The notes beneath the pieces are model-generated. The model did not search any database and was not told the origin of the DNA. It was given only the letters and a program-made list of their open reading frames with translations. This document shows positions 1 through 13,990 of a stretch of DNA of 64,000 bases, piece after piece; within the stretch, counting starts at the first letter, position 1; every line of letters starts with the position of its first letter. Origin of the DNA: Zonotrichia leucophrys gambelii (Eukaryota > Chordata > Aves > Passeriformes > Passerellidae); assembly GCF_028769735.1 (NCBI RefSeq), contig NC_088171.1, positions 142,621,917 to 142,685,916 of the forward strand, given 5' to 3'. Both the position numbers and the translations under genes were made by a program.

Positions 1-3000
1 GATGTACCCTGTGTGGCAGGGTTGGATCAAGGCTAGTTGAGCAAATGTCCAAAATGTATTGAATGTAGATGTGATTTCTGGGCACTGCATGTTTCCCCCT
101 GCAGTTCCTCTCCTCAATAGCTGCTGTTGGACAAAAGAGGGCCTTGCTTCATAGTCAGGGCGTTGTGAAATTGCTTTGCTAATTAAAGATGGCCATGTGT
201 GAGAGTATCCTAAAACGAGGAGCTAAACTGAGCATAGAAGTGATTCCTATTTCCATTGGAAACTTTATCTCAGCACTGTATCTTCCTATCTCTGGACCAC
301 TTATACTTTGTTAAAATGTTTGGCAGCCCTGTGTTCAGGGCCAAGTTTCTTTCTGAATCTTCTGCAGTGTGTGGAAAGATGTGTCTGTGCATGAGTGGAA
401 ACTCAGTATGGCCCAGGCAATCACTTGTGTGTTCATGCACATCCACAAAGATGTGCAGCTCTGTATCATGTTTTCTCTTTTTCTTGTCTGCTTCATTTCA
501 CCTCAGTGCTTAATTTTCTGCACCTTGTCTGCTGCTTTAATCTCTTTGATTTCTTTGAGCTTCCTTGCCATGACTGCTCCATGGAATCCATACTGTGTTC
601 AATCTGCTGCTTTCTAGGCTAAGAAGCCTTTGGTAAGTATTTTTGTATTGTAAACCACATCCATAATGGCTTACTGCACACGTAGGTAAGGAATTGGGTG
701 GAAAATCCACAAAGAATCTACAGTGCCTATATATCACTTTGACTAGTGCCTAAAATTATGGTGGCTAAACCTTCTTCATGCTTCATCTCTAAACCTAAAA
801 GCACCTGTGCGTGCACATACACTGAAGTCAATAGGGAAGCCCACACTATGAGTGTGATTCCTCTCTAGGATCACTCCCAGGTTCCAGTCGTTTTCTTGTT
901 CAGATTGCAGAAGTATTTCTTCTTTGTAAATTCCCTTTTGGAGAGAAAGCTCCACCCCAGACAAAACACAGCTTTGCTTCTGGAGTGAACTCATTCTAGC
1001 AGCTCCCTTATCTGAGTCCCTTCAAAGACTGCAAGGAAACAGGGTTCAATCTGTGTGAGATCTGTCTCAGCTCTACAAGAGCCCTCCAACATTTTCACAG
1101 CTGAATTTCACATCCATATGCTCTCAATCTATTGTTGAATTCAACAACACATCTACAGGTTCCTGACATAAAAATACTGTTCTGGTGGGCCTTCATATGG
1201 CTTGTATGGTATTTGGTATGCCTGAAACTTTGATAGCTCCTTTTAAGGCAAAAATACCTGCCATGCTGAAGGGCTCTGTGGGAAGCCAAAGCTGCTTGGC
1301 CATATAGTCCATTGATGAATACAGAGGGGACTGCACCTTTTGGCTTGGAGACTGTGGGACATCTATGGAGCAAGTGACTTCTATTAATCTATGTAGCTGC
1401 TATCATCCAGGGGTCTTTGTAGTGCTAGTTGTGGTTGCCTTAAACTTAAAGCTAATTTTGAGAATTAGATGTAACAGTTATTTTTTGTCCCAACAGTTAT
1501 GTTGTTGCTCCAACTGTGACCTTACACATATTTTACATCCAGAGATTGAAAAGGTGATATTGATTTGAAATCACAGTTCATCCTTACTTGGATATGACGT
1601 GCTGTGGTCACACTGTTATTGTTATTAAAAGATATCCTGGATGAGAAAAAGAAGTCTTGCTATGTGTTTTTTTTTTTCTTAGCAGTGTTTCTGAGTAAGA
1701 CAAGGTTTAGTGTCATATTCTGTAAGCACATTCTGTTTCACAGGTATTCAGCCAGCTGATGGCTATGACACCCTTGAATTATTTAATAGCTTCCATTTCT
1801 TTTTTGCAGTAGAGTTTTATGAGAACTGAGATAAACTATGCTCCATTTCGCATGTAAGCACTCTACATCATAGACCTAGTGAACCAGAGTGCTTAAACAC
1901 CATGGTGGAATTAGAGGCACTGGAAAAATAAACCACTTCCTAGTGCAGTCCATGGAAGTTCTCCCATGGAGTTCTGTAGAAATCAATTATGTCCTTAACT
2001 GAGGGAAGTGTATGACCTGAGAGTCACTTGATGGATGGTGTCCTTCCATGACAGCCATAGCTAAGTCCTCTAAGGATATTTGGATTCAGAATAGTGACAT
2101 TTCTTTTGTGACCTCTTTGTCCTCCAGTTGAAGCTGCATCCCCATGTCAGGCACCAAGGTCCTATAAATCCAGGAATGCCACCTAAAATGAGATTCGTCC
2201 AACCTGGCATGCCAGCACTAGATGGTAGGGAATGGGACAGAGAGTTAGTTGGAATGGTGCTTCCTTTCACTTGTGTCACCCTAATACTCTCCCAAGGTTA
2301 AGTGCTTTAATGAGGTTGGATTTTCTCACATACAAGAGGAAATGGTGTCACGTCAGTTAATAAAAAGCATTAATATTTAAGATTGCTTCCTTGGGGTATG
2401 AAAGACCAAGGCTGAAGTCTCTTATCTCACTGAAGGAATTTGAACTGATATTTCCCAGGAGAATACTGGAAGCCACCAGACTGTGAGCTCTTTTTGAGCA
2501 AGTCTTGCTTTCTCTGTCCCACTGAAGCTGTTCAGCTTTGCATGGGCTCATTAAATACCCATTCAATCTGTCTGAAAGAAAAGAAAAGAATGACAACATC
2601 TCTTAGATCTGATGCAAGAAGGGGATGAGAGTGCTCTGAGGTCCTCTCTAATGAATATTCAGATGTCTCACAATCATGCAGTATCTTCATCAGGAGCCAT
2701 TCAGACAGACTCACCAGAAAGATCTGAAAGTTTTGGTTTTAGGATGTGATCATAAGAGAGTTTTTATCACGTCTGTGCTGGAAGAGATTGGACCTCTGAG
2801 TCTCACATGTCCAGCATGAGTGGTGTAACCCAGATGCTATTGGATATCAGCTCCTCTTGGTTTCTGTTGTGATAGAGCCCTCTCACACTGCTGTTTCTGC
2901 TGGGCCAGGCCTCATGAAGGCAGAAGTGAGAGTTTGTGACATGAGTTTGGGGATCTGTGGGAAACATGCTGGCACTACTCAGTTGTTCTGCTTGTGTCTC

Positions 3001-4027
3001 CAGGGGAAATATCAGGAATTTTGAGAACCAGAAAATTTATGTACCTCAGAATGCTGAGAAATATTGTAGAATGTTGGTATTTCTGAACCTTGAGTTTCAT
3101 ATTTGACTTGAGACAGATAATCAGCCTCTGGTGTCAGGAAGGTTTTATCTGCATTTAACCTATGAATTTTTAATTACATTGTAGAGAGTTTGACATCTGT
3201 GTGCTTCTACACATATGATCTTTGCTATTCCTTGTAGTGTAGCATGGCTCACCATATATTCAAGAAATGAAAGATAGACAAACTGCAGATAGAGGAGAGA
3301 CCCACATCAGAGAGAAAGTTCTGTTTTTTTCTAAAACTCTTACTGGAAGCTTATGGCTCTGTTATCTACTTCCAACACTCTAATTTGTGACTAAATGTGT
3401 TCTGTGGCGAAATAAATTGCTGTAATTGCCAAAGCTACAGAGTTTTTAACTGAGACATCCAAGCTGTATCTCAGAAGCTCTTCCACTGTGAGTTTTTAAT
3501 TGGTGCATTTCAGCAAATGAAAATGAAGTAATTCACATGTCAGTAGGGGCCTGGATTCATAGAAATTGCTATCAAACCAAATTGAGCAGCAGGAAAAGAT
3601 TAATTAAAATGTAGTCCCTTTTTTGGGGTTTTTTAAAACCAGAAAATAGCAACTATATTTCAAACATAACTTAACAAGGAAGGAGGTACAGCACACATAT
3701 CCTTCCAGCGTGAGAACTGCTCATCCCTTGCAACTCTCATCTGTCTCATGCTGAGCTTCTGCCCTGGAAGCTCCTCCTGTGATGTGTCTTTTAGCACGTC
3801 ACAGGACTGCTGGCTGCCTTGGTAGCACAGAGTGTCCCTGCAGCTGGGAAGGCGTGGGGCTTCTGATGGAAGAAACTTCTGATGATTGCTCCTGGTGAGC
3901 AGTACCTGAGCAGAAGCCATTAGTAAAGGGAAAGAGTCTTTTCTTTGGCTGTTACCATACTGCTGATAAAACATTACTGTAAGGTAAACACATCACTCTT
4001 TCCAGCAAATCTGTGATGTGGCCGCAG
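1..4027. other. Non-coding stretch, no gene recognised
   Basis: Open frames here are all under about 95 codons, occur on both strands, and show no recognisable domain, signal peptide or splice-bounded structure. The composition is AT-rich bird-like background with a short T run near 1667. I recognised no repeat family in it. Confidence 0.6.
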
Positions 4028-4187
4028 GTAACTCAGAGAAACTGTGGTTGTCCTATCCCTGGAAGTGTTCAGGCCTGACCAGATGGGACTTCAAGCAGCC
4101 TGATCTAGTGGAATTGTCCCCCTGCCCATGGCATGGGGTTGTAGCTTTAAGGTTTATTCCAACCCAAAGCACTCTGTGATTCTATGG
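4028..4187 (+). mobile_element. CR1: CR1 LINE fragment, 3' end
   Basis: This is a truncated copy of the 3' end of an avian CR1 retrotransposon. It carries the recognisable order found at CR1 tails: a block ending in a 'ccctggaagtgttcaggcc'-type phrase, a 'gatctagtgg' phrase, a 'cccatggcatggggtt' phrase, a 'ttccaaccc'-type phrase, and finally 'tctgtgattctatgg', which is the octamer-type CR1 terminus. There is no coding sequence. 5' truncation is normal for CR1. Family assignment is from memory of the consensus. Confidence 0.85.
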
Positions 4188-5626
4188 CTGTGTGTTTATG
4201 CCCCCATTTAAATGGGGTGGAGCAAAGGAAACATAAGCCAAGTCTCCTGTGGGTGGTGGTGAGATCAGGCGCTGTGACCATACACAAGGTGCTAAAACAG
4301 CTGGGAATTTGTGGGGTCTGTGGGGTCTGCTCTCTTCAGCCCAACTCTGGATGCTTGCTAACTTGACCCAGAAATGCTGGCCATGGCTGCTTGCCACAGC
4401 TGCAGATCCATGGCAAAGTATGGGAACAATGGCTGAGCAGATAATCCACCTTGTCATTCACCGATTAGACTGAGAACAGGTTAATATTTTTTTCTTCCAT
4501 AGCCAATGGAAAGCAACAGATATGCAAAGCCTCAAACCATCTGTGAAGGTGATGTTTATGGCTTTCTGCTGGACTTGTTCCAAACCCAGCAGAGCAGGAC
4601 GTGGCCCCTGGCTGGTGTCACTTGCTGAGGCTGCAGTGCTGCAGCTGTGGGGTTGTGCAGCCACCTGCACCAAGGAAGGCCTTGGGCTCACCTGGCTCAT
4701 GGGGTGTGTGTGGAGGGTGGGAAAGGGCTGGTGCACAGCTTGCCCTCCATGTAGGCCTCTCAGAGCCTCCTGTCACATTGCTTATCTCCCACAGCCCTCA
4801 CCACAGATGGATGCACAGAATGAAACCACATCAGCCCCAGGTGTGGGGTGCCTGTGGAAGAGGATTTGCTGAGCAAAACAAGGAGGGAGCTGAAGGATTT
4901 GCTCTGGGGCATTACAGGCAAAGCTGGGGGAATCTCATGGGCCTCAGTTTGCATCAGTCTGAGGCAGTTTTGCACACACCCCCATCAGAGTGAGACACAG
5001 CAAAGCTGGATGTGAGCAGCAAGGCACCCCTGAGAGCACCAAGTGTGCTTTAGCAATGAATTTGGACTTCTAATGAAATGAAATGGAAAGATCAATGCTT
5101 TCAGGGCTCTGGTCTCCATTTGTGAATAGCAGCAACTCCTACTTGTTGCACTGAAATGCTGCAGTGATTAATAAAACCATTAAGGCCCCGAGGTGCTCAG
5201 AGTGCTTGCTAACAAGGCCCGTGGAGGCAGAGGCAGATTGCTAGGTAGGTGACGTGTTTTTCCAAGGAGCAGGAGTATCCAAATTTGAATCAGCCTGCTG
5301 ATGTCCATAGTGCTTGGGGTGATCCCTGACTCCTTACCTGGGCCTGCCTCTGGAAATGACTGCAGGAAATTCCCTGCAGCACATGCACCAAACACCTTCC
5401 AGAGAGGAGGATTTCAGTCAGCTGCAAGCATCCCTCTCCTGTACCTCAGTAATGATGCTGCTGAGTTGTTGGAGGCTGCAGGGGACCAGCCAAGCCCAGG
5501 CAGGCTGGAGTGACTCCTGTGGGTTCATTCATTACTGCCTGCTACAGGGAACCATTTTCTACCTCAGTTAAATGCACACACTGAGACAACCTCCTTGGCT
5601 TGTAGACAAATAACAGGTACTGAGAG

Positions 5627-5651
5627 AATTGTTTAACTGTGTTAAACAATT
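5627..5651. repeat. Perfect short-loop inverted repeat (11-bp arms)
   Basis: The arms AATTGTTTAAC (5627-5637) and GTTAAACAATT (5641-5651) are exact reverse complements separated by the 3-nt loop TGT. Pairing does not extend outward. No gene lies next to it, so there is no reason to call it a transcription terminator. It belongs to the set of short-loop palindromes in this window. Confidence 0.9.
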
Positions 5652-7220
5652 GCTGCCCCTTGGTGGAAGGTGCATAAATGTGAGGAAATGCTGCTGTGCT
5701 TCTTCTCAAGAAAGCATCAGTATTATCCTTATCTTCCACTAAGCCCTTTCGGATAGTGCCTGTGGGAGGAAAGCAAGGAGCAGATGGTTATTCTATCAGT
5801 CCTGTGAACTAGTTAGATGAAAACCATATTCCTAGTAGAATCTACTGTCAAGGAAGCTTCTGGCCTGCTGGATGGCAGTGCTGGGTTGGATTTATAAAGT
5901 GGTCTCTGGATAATAATGTGTGTGTTTGTAATAATGACTTTCATCCTTGTTAGGACTGACAGCCCTATGTGTTTGTCTTTCCAGAGACAGATGTTCTCCT
6001 GCCTGGTTATATGGGTTGCTTCCAACTGGGGAAAGAGGACAGCATGAGCAATGTGCTGTTCATTGTTATTTCATTCCTTTTTTTATTCCTTTCCCTCCTT
6101 TCCTCCCTCTTTCCTTCCCTGGGCTGTCTTTTGGGCAGGAGCCTGACAGATCACATCAGCTGCTGCAGGGAAGCCCCTTGGCCATCTGAGTTCATCCTGC
6201 TCTGCCATCTATCAGAGCACAGGAGGAGGCTCAGGCAGGGTTCTGAATTTGTCTCAGCTCAGCAGCACTCCAAGCAGTTTGATGATGCTTTCCATCCTCA
6301 CATGTGATACCAGCTGAAGACTGGGCTTGATGCTCATGCTTACAGGCAGTGCTTCATCTCAGACAGCCTCTGTATAACTTAAAGTTGTCAGCTTGACACC
6401 AAATCCCTTTTCTTGGCTTTTTCTGCATAACATGGTGTTCTCTTGCTCTGATTCAAGTGTTATGTGGTTCCACATGAAGGAGATAACAGCATGAGCAAAG
6501 CTGTGGGTAAAGATAAATCATCTGCAGGAGAAGATAGAAATGCTGTTTTTTGGAAGGCAGCAAGGCCACCATGCCAAGGGACCAAAACACTTACTGTAGC
6601 AAATGTCTGCAACAATCAGCTTAAATCTCTACTGCCTTAAATTCAAAGTGATTTCAATGCAAAGCCATTTTTCAGTGTACTTTTTTATCAGAATTAGCTG
6701 TATTAAAAACATTCCTCTATGGAAGACTCAGATTCTCATTTTTCACCTGACAAGTCCCTAATTTGTTGCTATAAAGTAAATCCAGCCCATGGTTAACTTG
6801 ACGGAAAAACTCCAAATTACTTCAAGGGAAGAAAAATTAAGTTGTGTGCATTGTGCTCTTTCAGGGATACACTGATTCAGTGATCTAATTCTACTGGGTG
6901 TCCTCTCTTTTCAACAGTTACAATCTACTGATCCTAAGAGTAATCAGAAAGAAGACAGTGTTATTTTGCTGCTATAGAGTAGATCAGGGAAAACAATTCC
7001 TACATTCTGTGCCACTTCCTTGTTCAAAGTAACAGGAAAATACACATGAAGGTGATGACTTTGGGATAGATTAATGAACTGGATCTTGGTAACAATAAAA
7101 AAAATGACACGTTAGTCTGATTTTGGATCCTCTAAAGAAGTGCCTCCATGACTGTGCACACAGAATAATTTTGTGTATTGATGAAACTCAGCAAGACTCA
7201 CCAGTCTAGTGAATATGAGG

Positions 7221-7306
7221 GGTTGTCTTGGTTTAGTTTGTCAGGGGTTTTTTGGGTTTGGTTTAGTTTGGGGGTTTTTGTTTGGGTTTTTTTTTTTTTT
7301 TTTTTC
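7221..7306 (+). repeat. G/T-rich low-complexity tract ending in poly-T
   Basis: The plus strand is almost free of C and A and contains G runs of four, three, five and three separated by T-rich spacers, followed by a long T run. The strand asymmetry is strong. Four G runs of at least three could in principle form a loose G-quadruplex, although the loops are long. It may be a degenerate TTTGG-type simple repeat. Confidence 0.7.
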
Positions 7307-7517
7307 ATTTCAATCTTCATTTCACTCTTCTTTCCTTGAGAAACTCTGAACAATTCGTGGCCTGAGTCACAGTCTCTGTTGCACTTTCTTTTATAAATGC
7401 AGAGGGGAAACATTTCCAGTTCTAGGTTTCCAGTACAGACTAATTAAAGCCATATTATAGCCAGATTTAAAGCATGTCCTTCCACAGCACACTGTGTCCT
7501 GGATCCATCCCAGAACA

Positions 7518-7606
7518 ACCTGATCTAAGCAGACCTTCTTTGCAAAGGGTTGAATTAGATGACTTCTGCAGGTCCCTTTCAGGACAAATTAGGATTCCAT
7601 GACTCT
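7518..7606 (+). mobile_element. CR1: CR1 LINE fragment, extreme 3' end
   Basis: This short remnant shows the CR1 tail order: an 'acctgatctaagcagacc' phrase, a 'ttgcaaagggttgaattagatgac' type phrase, then 'aggtccctttcagg', ending in 'gattccatgactct'. It is diverged and 5'-truncated to under 100 bp. The orientation follows from the tail lying at the right-hand side. Confidence 0.75.
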
Positions 7607-10600
7607 CACAGGTCACAATAAATCTGCTTATTAATAATTCCTACTGGATCCAGTGATTATAATTTACAGCTTCTTTCAATTCCATCCTGGAGTCTGATTC
7701 AGTAAGAACTCAGATAAAATCTTCTCCTCAGTTTGAAACTCTGTGAAGAGAAAAGAAATCCTTGAGGCTCTCCTTGTCTAAATACATAAGTTCTGAATTT
7801 CCCAAACTTCAAAGGCAGAAGCACTTTTCTGCCTGGAAATGTCTTTTTCTGTGGATGCCTGAGAATAAAACTTTCCTTATCCTTGCAGATACACTGGGTC
7901 ACCTGGCCAAATGACCCCAAACTGCTCCCCTGATTCTGCCCCAGCTGTTTGGTTGTTGTAGAGCCGTGTGTGCACCCTATCCAGGGTGAACAGCACCCTC
8001 CCAGCTACCTTGGGTGGTGCCCAGGGAACCTTGTCACTGCCCTAGGATGGGGCTGAAGGCTGCAGCACTCAGGGGTTCATATGGTCAAGGGTTTCAGTTC
8101 TTCCCCATCAGAAATTTTGGCATATTGGTACTGATGGGTTTAAATCCAAAATCCAAGCTCAACACAGTGCTGAGGTGACTGCAGTGCCATGTCTTGGGAA
8201 AGATGGGCATTACAGATCCCAAATAAATGCATGCTTTAAAGCATGAGGTTGCTCCCATTCTTGACAGATCTAAGCAGGCTTGTGAGAAGGGGCTGCTCCT
8301 TAGGCAAGGCCGTGGGAGCTTGGCTCTCAGGGGCTGTGGTCTCCTTGGTACTGCTGTGCTCAGTGCTTGTGATGGACAGCTGGGTGGCATCTGGGGTGAA
8401 GCCACTGGAGCTGTGCATGTCTGGGCTCCTCTGGCTGGAAGCTGGCCTCATTCACTCCACAAAAGAGGCTTTGAAAAGTTGATTGCTTAGGTTTTAACTT
8501 TTCCAAAAAGGTTTCTCTGTTAAAAGCTTCTGGTTAGAAATACCAAACCCTGTCGTTGCTAAGATTAAGGTATTTGTTTCTTAGAAATGGCTTATAAGCA
8601 GAGACCAGCACATGGATTATTTCTCCTTCTTTAGCCAAGTGGAGTGAAGGTGCTTCAAGTAAATTGGGTTCCAGGAGGATCAGTTTTGCATGTGATTTTG
8701 ATAATGGTTTTGGGGAAGGAAGGGTCAGATCTAATTTTTCATGTTTGTAATTCATATGGAAAAAAAAAAAAAAGAAAAGAAAAGCAGTACTTACCACTAA
8801 CATATTGGGGGATTAGGCTTTTTTAAATGAAGATAGCAAAACCAGCTACTGTGTTTCAGTGAAAATTTAGAATGGGTTTTATTTTTGAAGACTAATGAAA
8901 AAATGGAATATCATCAGTTTTATGGGTTTTGCTTTTCTGGAACAGGTTTTTTTCCCTCACTTTTTTTCTGTGGTTCACCACTGCCTCCCTCCCCAAAGCT
9001 AATGTCATAAGCAAAATAAAATCTGACTAATTAACAAGACCTCAGGAAGATTGTAAATACCTGTCAGAAAACCAGAATGATTTTTGCTGTTGCTAAAAAT
9101 GACCTTAACTGCGACCTGGAAAAATTGTGCTTGTAGTTTGTGAATGAAGTCAGTAACCATGCTGTGGTACTGCTGGCCTTATTATGAAATGCACATCACA
9201 GATTGTGTCTAATTGCACATGGTGGTTTTATGGTATCTGTAGCTACTGATCCAAGACTCAGATGTCAGATATCAGCACTCTTGCTATAGTTAAATGCTGC
9301 TGCCATGTAATAGGTTCTGTTTATCTCTCTTCCAGCTTCCAAATTGCTGTGTCTTGGGTCAGTGGCCTAAGTTCAATTTTTGTAAATTCCTGACTGAAGT
9401 TATTAGTTCTCCTCTTTAAAAACCAGGATGAATTAATGTTGCATTATACCCCATTCAGGCAAGTGTGGCCCCAGCTTTTATCATTGTCACTGGGCTTGCT
9501 TGGGCTAGGTTTCAGCAGAAGGAGGTGGGTGGAATTCCTTCAGGAGGGTGTATCCATCCCTTTGCTTACATGAAGAGGGAAGCTTTCTGCTGTTCACAGA
9601 TATTGCAGCATTGCTTTATCCCTTTGGAGGCCTGGAAAAAGATAGATCTCTAATGTGGAGAACAGATATATCCTCATTTCCCCCAGCCTCAAATGCACAT
9701 CAGCTTGAGATGTACTTACTAACAAAATGTACAATAAAAAAAATGGATATTCATGTTTCTAAAGCTCAAGGGTGCAATGCTGATGCCTCAGAGAGCACTG
9801 AGGCACGACCACCACTACCTTACCATCCTTAGTCCTGTTGGTCAGTCCTCTCTGTGCCTAGCAGATTCCAAACACCAAGATCTGCTTCTGTATTGCCAAA
9901 GGGCCCTCGTGGTGCCCATGCCTGGATGAAGCCTCCTGCAGTGCCTTGCCTTTCACCCTGCCCTTCAATTTCACACCAACAGCAGTGGTGTCCTTCCACC
10001 AGTGCCACCAGAACAGGATGCTGCTGAGAGGAATTGTGTGGGTCCTGTTCTGTACCTGTTTTTCAGATAATCAGCACTGCACAGAGCCACTTTCAGTCTT
10101 TGGCACATATGGTGTCAGCTGTCAGGAAAAGGACTAAAGTGCGGGGCTCCTTGCTGCACTTCATTTTCATGCAGCCCTGTACTGCTTCCTGTTTTCAGTT
10201 TCATAACAGTTTTTGCAGAGTGCTTTGTTCTTCCCCTATGCACTTGGAATTGGCAGTAAAATGTGGATTGTTCTCAATGTTTAGCATCAAGTCCTGCATG
10301 TGGGAAGTGATTTATCAACAAGATTACAGGCTGGAGTACTGTGAAAATTGGACTCCAAGGTGCCATAATTCTTTGGAAAATGCCAGCCACGATAGGTTTT
10401 ACCTCCCAGAGGCTGTCCATTATTGATAGCCTTATTCTAATATTATGTTTATGTTGTAAGCAGTGACCAGCTTCTCAGCTTTATACTTATACAGGAGCAG
10501 CTAATTCAAGTTTTGATCTTCATAGTCATCTCTGTTCTTTCATGTCAGTCCCCTCTTCCTCTGCTTTCACAGTCTTATTTTCTTTTTTTCTTTCATTTTA

Positions 10601-10621
10601 TGCAAGAAAGCTGATATCTCT

Positions 10622-10660
10622 TCCAAAACAAAAAAAAAAAAACAAAAAAAAACCCCAAAA
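10622..10660. repeat. A-rich simple tract
   Basis: Runs of A interrupted by single C residues. I see no gene or element at its left that would make it a retrotransposon tail, so I record it only as low complexity. Confidence 0.8.
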
Positions 10661-12587
10661 ACTTTCCATGCAAAGTAGTGCCATAAGAAGTCATAATCAT
10701 TAAGATATACTTCTGGAAACATGGAAATGCCTAAAACATTCTGATGTGACAGATGAGATAGACAGGGCCAGTTGTACAGTACTATGGAATCTTCATGCCA
10801 TTGATAGATGATGCTGCTGCTCAATGGCAGAGAGAAAAGAATGTTGTAGTTCTCCTGGGACATTTTTTAATTACTGGACCTATGGCAAGGGAAAGAAATA
10901 ATTAGCACAAATGCCCACTTTAAGATATCCAACCATTGGGTTTTTTTTCATGGGAGGACTACAGGCTGTGTTACAAAATGTGCTCAGTGGGGTGATGTGG
11001 CTGTTCTTGAGCTGACAGCAAGGAATGAAGTGGTATTTCAGTCTGTCTCTCTGCCAGCATTGCCTTCTCTTATCTTAGCTCCACACCAGAGCTTGCTGGC
11101 CCATAAACATTGGTGATGCTCTTAGCTGCCAGACAGCCAAGCCACTGAACCTGGGGACCCTGAACTCCTCTGGGCAACATCAAAGGTCTCAGAGACAAAA
11201 ATGGGAGGAACAAAGAAACAGAGAAATTTGACACGTGTCTCACATGACCCCGTGAAACTTTGAGAAGTGCCAGACTAAATTGCTCTTTACATTTTTTTGC
11301 TTTATATCCTCTTTTATCTGCCTGTCAGGACATTGTCTCTTTTCCTGAGAAACTAAAGAACTGCAGGCACTGAAAAAAAAATCAAATTGGTTGAACTGCT
11401 TGGAGGCTGCAGTCAGTAGCCCCACTAAAGCTGGAGGTATGGAGACTTCTAAGACAGGCTGTTATCTAGAAGCTGCAATAAAATACCTGAGAAGTGATCA
11501 AGTGTAAAGTTTACCCATAACTGTGCCAGCCTGTTTTAGACTGGAATTCTTTGATATTGAGATAGGTTTCACAGACTATCCATAAATATTTTGGAATCAG
11601 CAAGTTTAGGAGGTAACTGTGATACAAATAAAAGAAATTTTGAGGGTCATGGAGCAAGCAAAATTAGCAGAATTCCTATTGATTTCACCAGGAACAAGTC
11701 TGGGCCTTGAGTTATTTGGCTGATAAATTTTCAGCCAGACTGAAAGAAAAGGAGTCTAGGATTTTTTTGATTCTAAGATTTTATTAATGTCTAACCAGGA
11801 TGCTGTTTATTCTTCAAAACAAATTCCAGCACTCAGAACACATCAATTGTTTGTATTCTGAGCTCTGTGTTGCACTTATTCATGGACAGGGAAATTACAA
11901 TGAGAATAGTCATTGTCAGAATACTAATGTGATGTAAACTAGTGTAGAGATATTTATTCAATAGAATGCAATTACCAGCAATACTCTATTTTCTGAACAA
12001 TGTGACTGTAATCCAATTTAGGCTGTTTAACCCCTGGTGATTTGTTTCCGTTTGTATTGTGATAGGCTGAAAACAGGCAGGATTGCTGGGGGCAGCAAAA
12101 GGGAGAGTAAGGGGAAATAGGACCCCATGTAATCTTAGATCTTAATGACTTTACTAAATCTACATAACTACAGGGCTGTTCTTCATGGTTGTGCTGCTAA
12201 TTGAATTTTAAAATAAGGGTAGATCCTACACTCACTTTCTCCCAACATAATTTCATTTTCTGACGAATGCTTAGTCACCCCTTTATTGCTTCAACCTGAA
12301 GTTACATCAGACCCTGGATTTCTTATAAGAAAGAATTCTCAGGTACATGGTGGAGGCAAGTGATTAAGAAGATATTCAAGGTGACTTTCATGACCAACTT
12401 CTTTTACAGAAGTGTTCTCAACTGCAGGAATTGTGACAGGATCCCATGGGCAAAGGGCAGCTCCTCTCCTTCAGAGAGAGGAGCATCACGGGAAGGACAG
12501 AGTGTGGGGACCTTGCTGCAGGCAATTTCTGAAGACTAAAAACCTTCAGCTAGATACTGGTACACTCATTAGCACAGAGAACTCCCC

Positions 12588-12628
12588 CTGAAACTAGCAC
12601 AGTTTCTGTGCTTCTGAAACTAGCACAG
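12588..12628 (+). repeat. Short tandem duplication (15-bp motif, 26-bp period)
   Basis: The phrase CTGAAACTAGCACAG occurs at 12588-12602 and again at 12614-12628. It is a local slippage or duplication event with no evident function. Confidence 0.85.
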
Positions 12629-13990
12629 GATATCTTATCAGCACAGATAGAAGTCTTGGGATCTGGTCTTTAAATAAAAGAAGTGCCTGAGTGATCTTGT
12701 TTTAGGTGCAGAGGGATATTTTGTAAACATATAGAAATGGGTGGGGAAGACCTCTGTCCATCTGGTATGGAGTTTGCTAACGGTGGTGGCAATTTCTCCA
12801 AGACAAACAGCATTCAAGCAGAAACCATTGTATAATTGCTGCCACACTAGAAAGCCACAGAAAAGCAGCTCTCTCCAGAGAAATGGGCCCTGGATGGGAA
12901 CCTGAGTAAGACTTCCAACTTTAGGGCTTCTGCACTTCTGTTCAGGTTTTTGTGTCACTTAAGCACCTGCCTTGGGCAAAAAATGCCAGCTGGGGCTTGC
13001 TCACTTATGCTGTTGGTTCATCTTACAATATAAGAGGAAAGCAGAAATGAGTGGGTAAGAATTGCACAGTCAGGACAGAGCAGTCCTAACTCCCAGGGAT
13101 TCTGCATATGGGAGATTTGCAAAATTAGTCTCTCAGTATTTCCAGCAGCCATTCAGCCATAAAAGCAGTGACTGAAAAACACACAGTGCAGCTACTATTC
13201 TTTTAAGTCCCAGTCAAGCTGTTTATTCTTTCGCTTAATTTTTAATACAATTTGTCTTGTGAGTTTGTATGAAGTGTCTCTCCCCAGCCATTTGCCAAGA
13301 GTGCTGTGGGGATTCCTGACAACACAACTTTTTGTTGTCACCACACCAGGAAGCTAAGGAAGAAGGCAGTTGTATTTCCTACAACAGTTCTTACCTGGGC
13401 CCAGTTGGATCCAGTCTACAATGCGGTGGGAACTTTGTACATCTGTAACAAAAGAAAGACCACTGAGCAGACTGTCAGGTGACAAATTTCCTCTCTCTGG
13501 ACTAGCTCTCATCTAAGCTGAATTCTCTTTGCCAGTGTTCACAGCCCATGATACTTTCACTGGTGTAAGATAAGGGGAATCAGAGCCTTTCTTTCCTTAA
13601 GAAAGGAAAACATTGGGAAAACTTTGTCCAGCACGTGGCTGCATAACAAACCTGGCTGCACAATGCCCAGACAACTCCTTTTCCAGTGCCATTGCCTCTA
13701 AGCAGTCTGCTCATCTTGAACAAGTTGCAGCACATGGCCTCTGTGAAAAGCCAGACCCTCTTTGCCTTTTCTCATACCACCAGGTTTTGAAAGAGCAGTG
13801 TCTTACAGTGAAATAGAATGTTGGTTTCTATTCAGTACAGATGAACTATGAGATGAATCGTAGTTCCATCTAAGCGAGTTTCCACTGACCATAGGCCTTC
13901 ATAATTTCTACAGATTGATTATAGTAATTTCAGTTGATGAAGATTCTATGCAAGATTTTGAGGTAATGTTTTTGGCTATGAAGGTACCAT

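Larger units (their letters stand above)
4188..7517. other. Non-coding stretch, no gene recognised
   Basis: Several overlapping open frames of up to 130 codons lie around 4.2-5.0 kb, where the DNA is richer in G and C. They overlap on both strands, have low-complexity composition and no domain, so I treat them as chance. The stretch also holds a short perfect hairpin (5627-5651) and a G/T-rich tract (7221-7306), listed separately. Confidence 0.55.
7607..13990. other. Long non-coding stretch, no gene recognised
   Basis: About 6.4 kb with no recognisable exon, repeat family or RNA gene. It holds poly-A tracts near 8760 and 10629-10655 and a small tandem duplication at 12588-12628. Open frames of 100-130 codons (for example around 8.1-8.5 and 10.0-10.4 kb) overlap other frames on the opposite strand and show no protein-like features. 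Confidence 0.55.
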
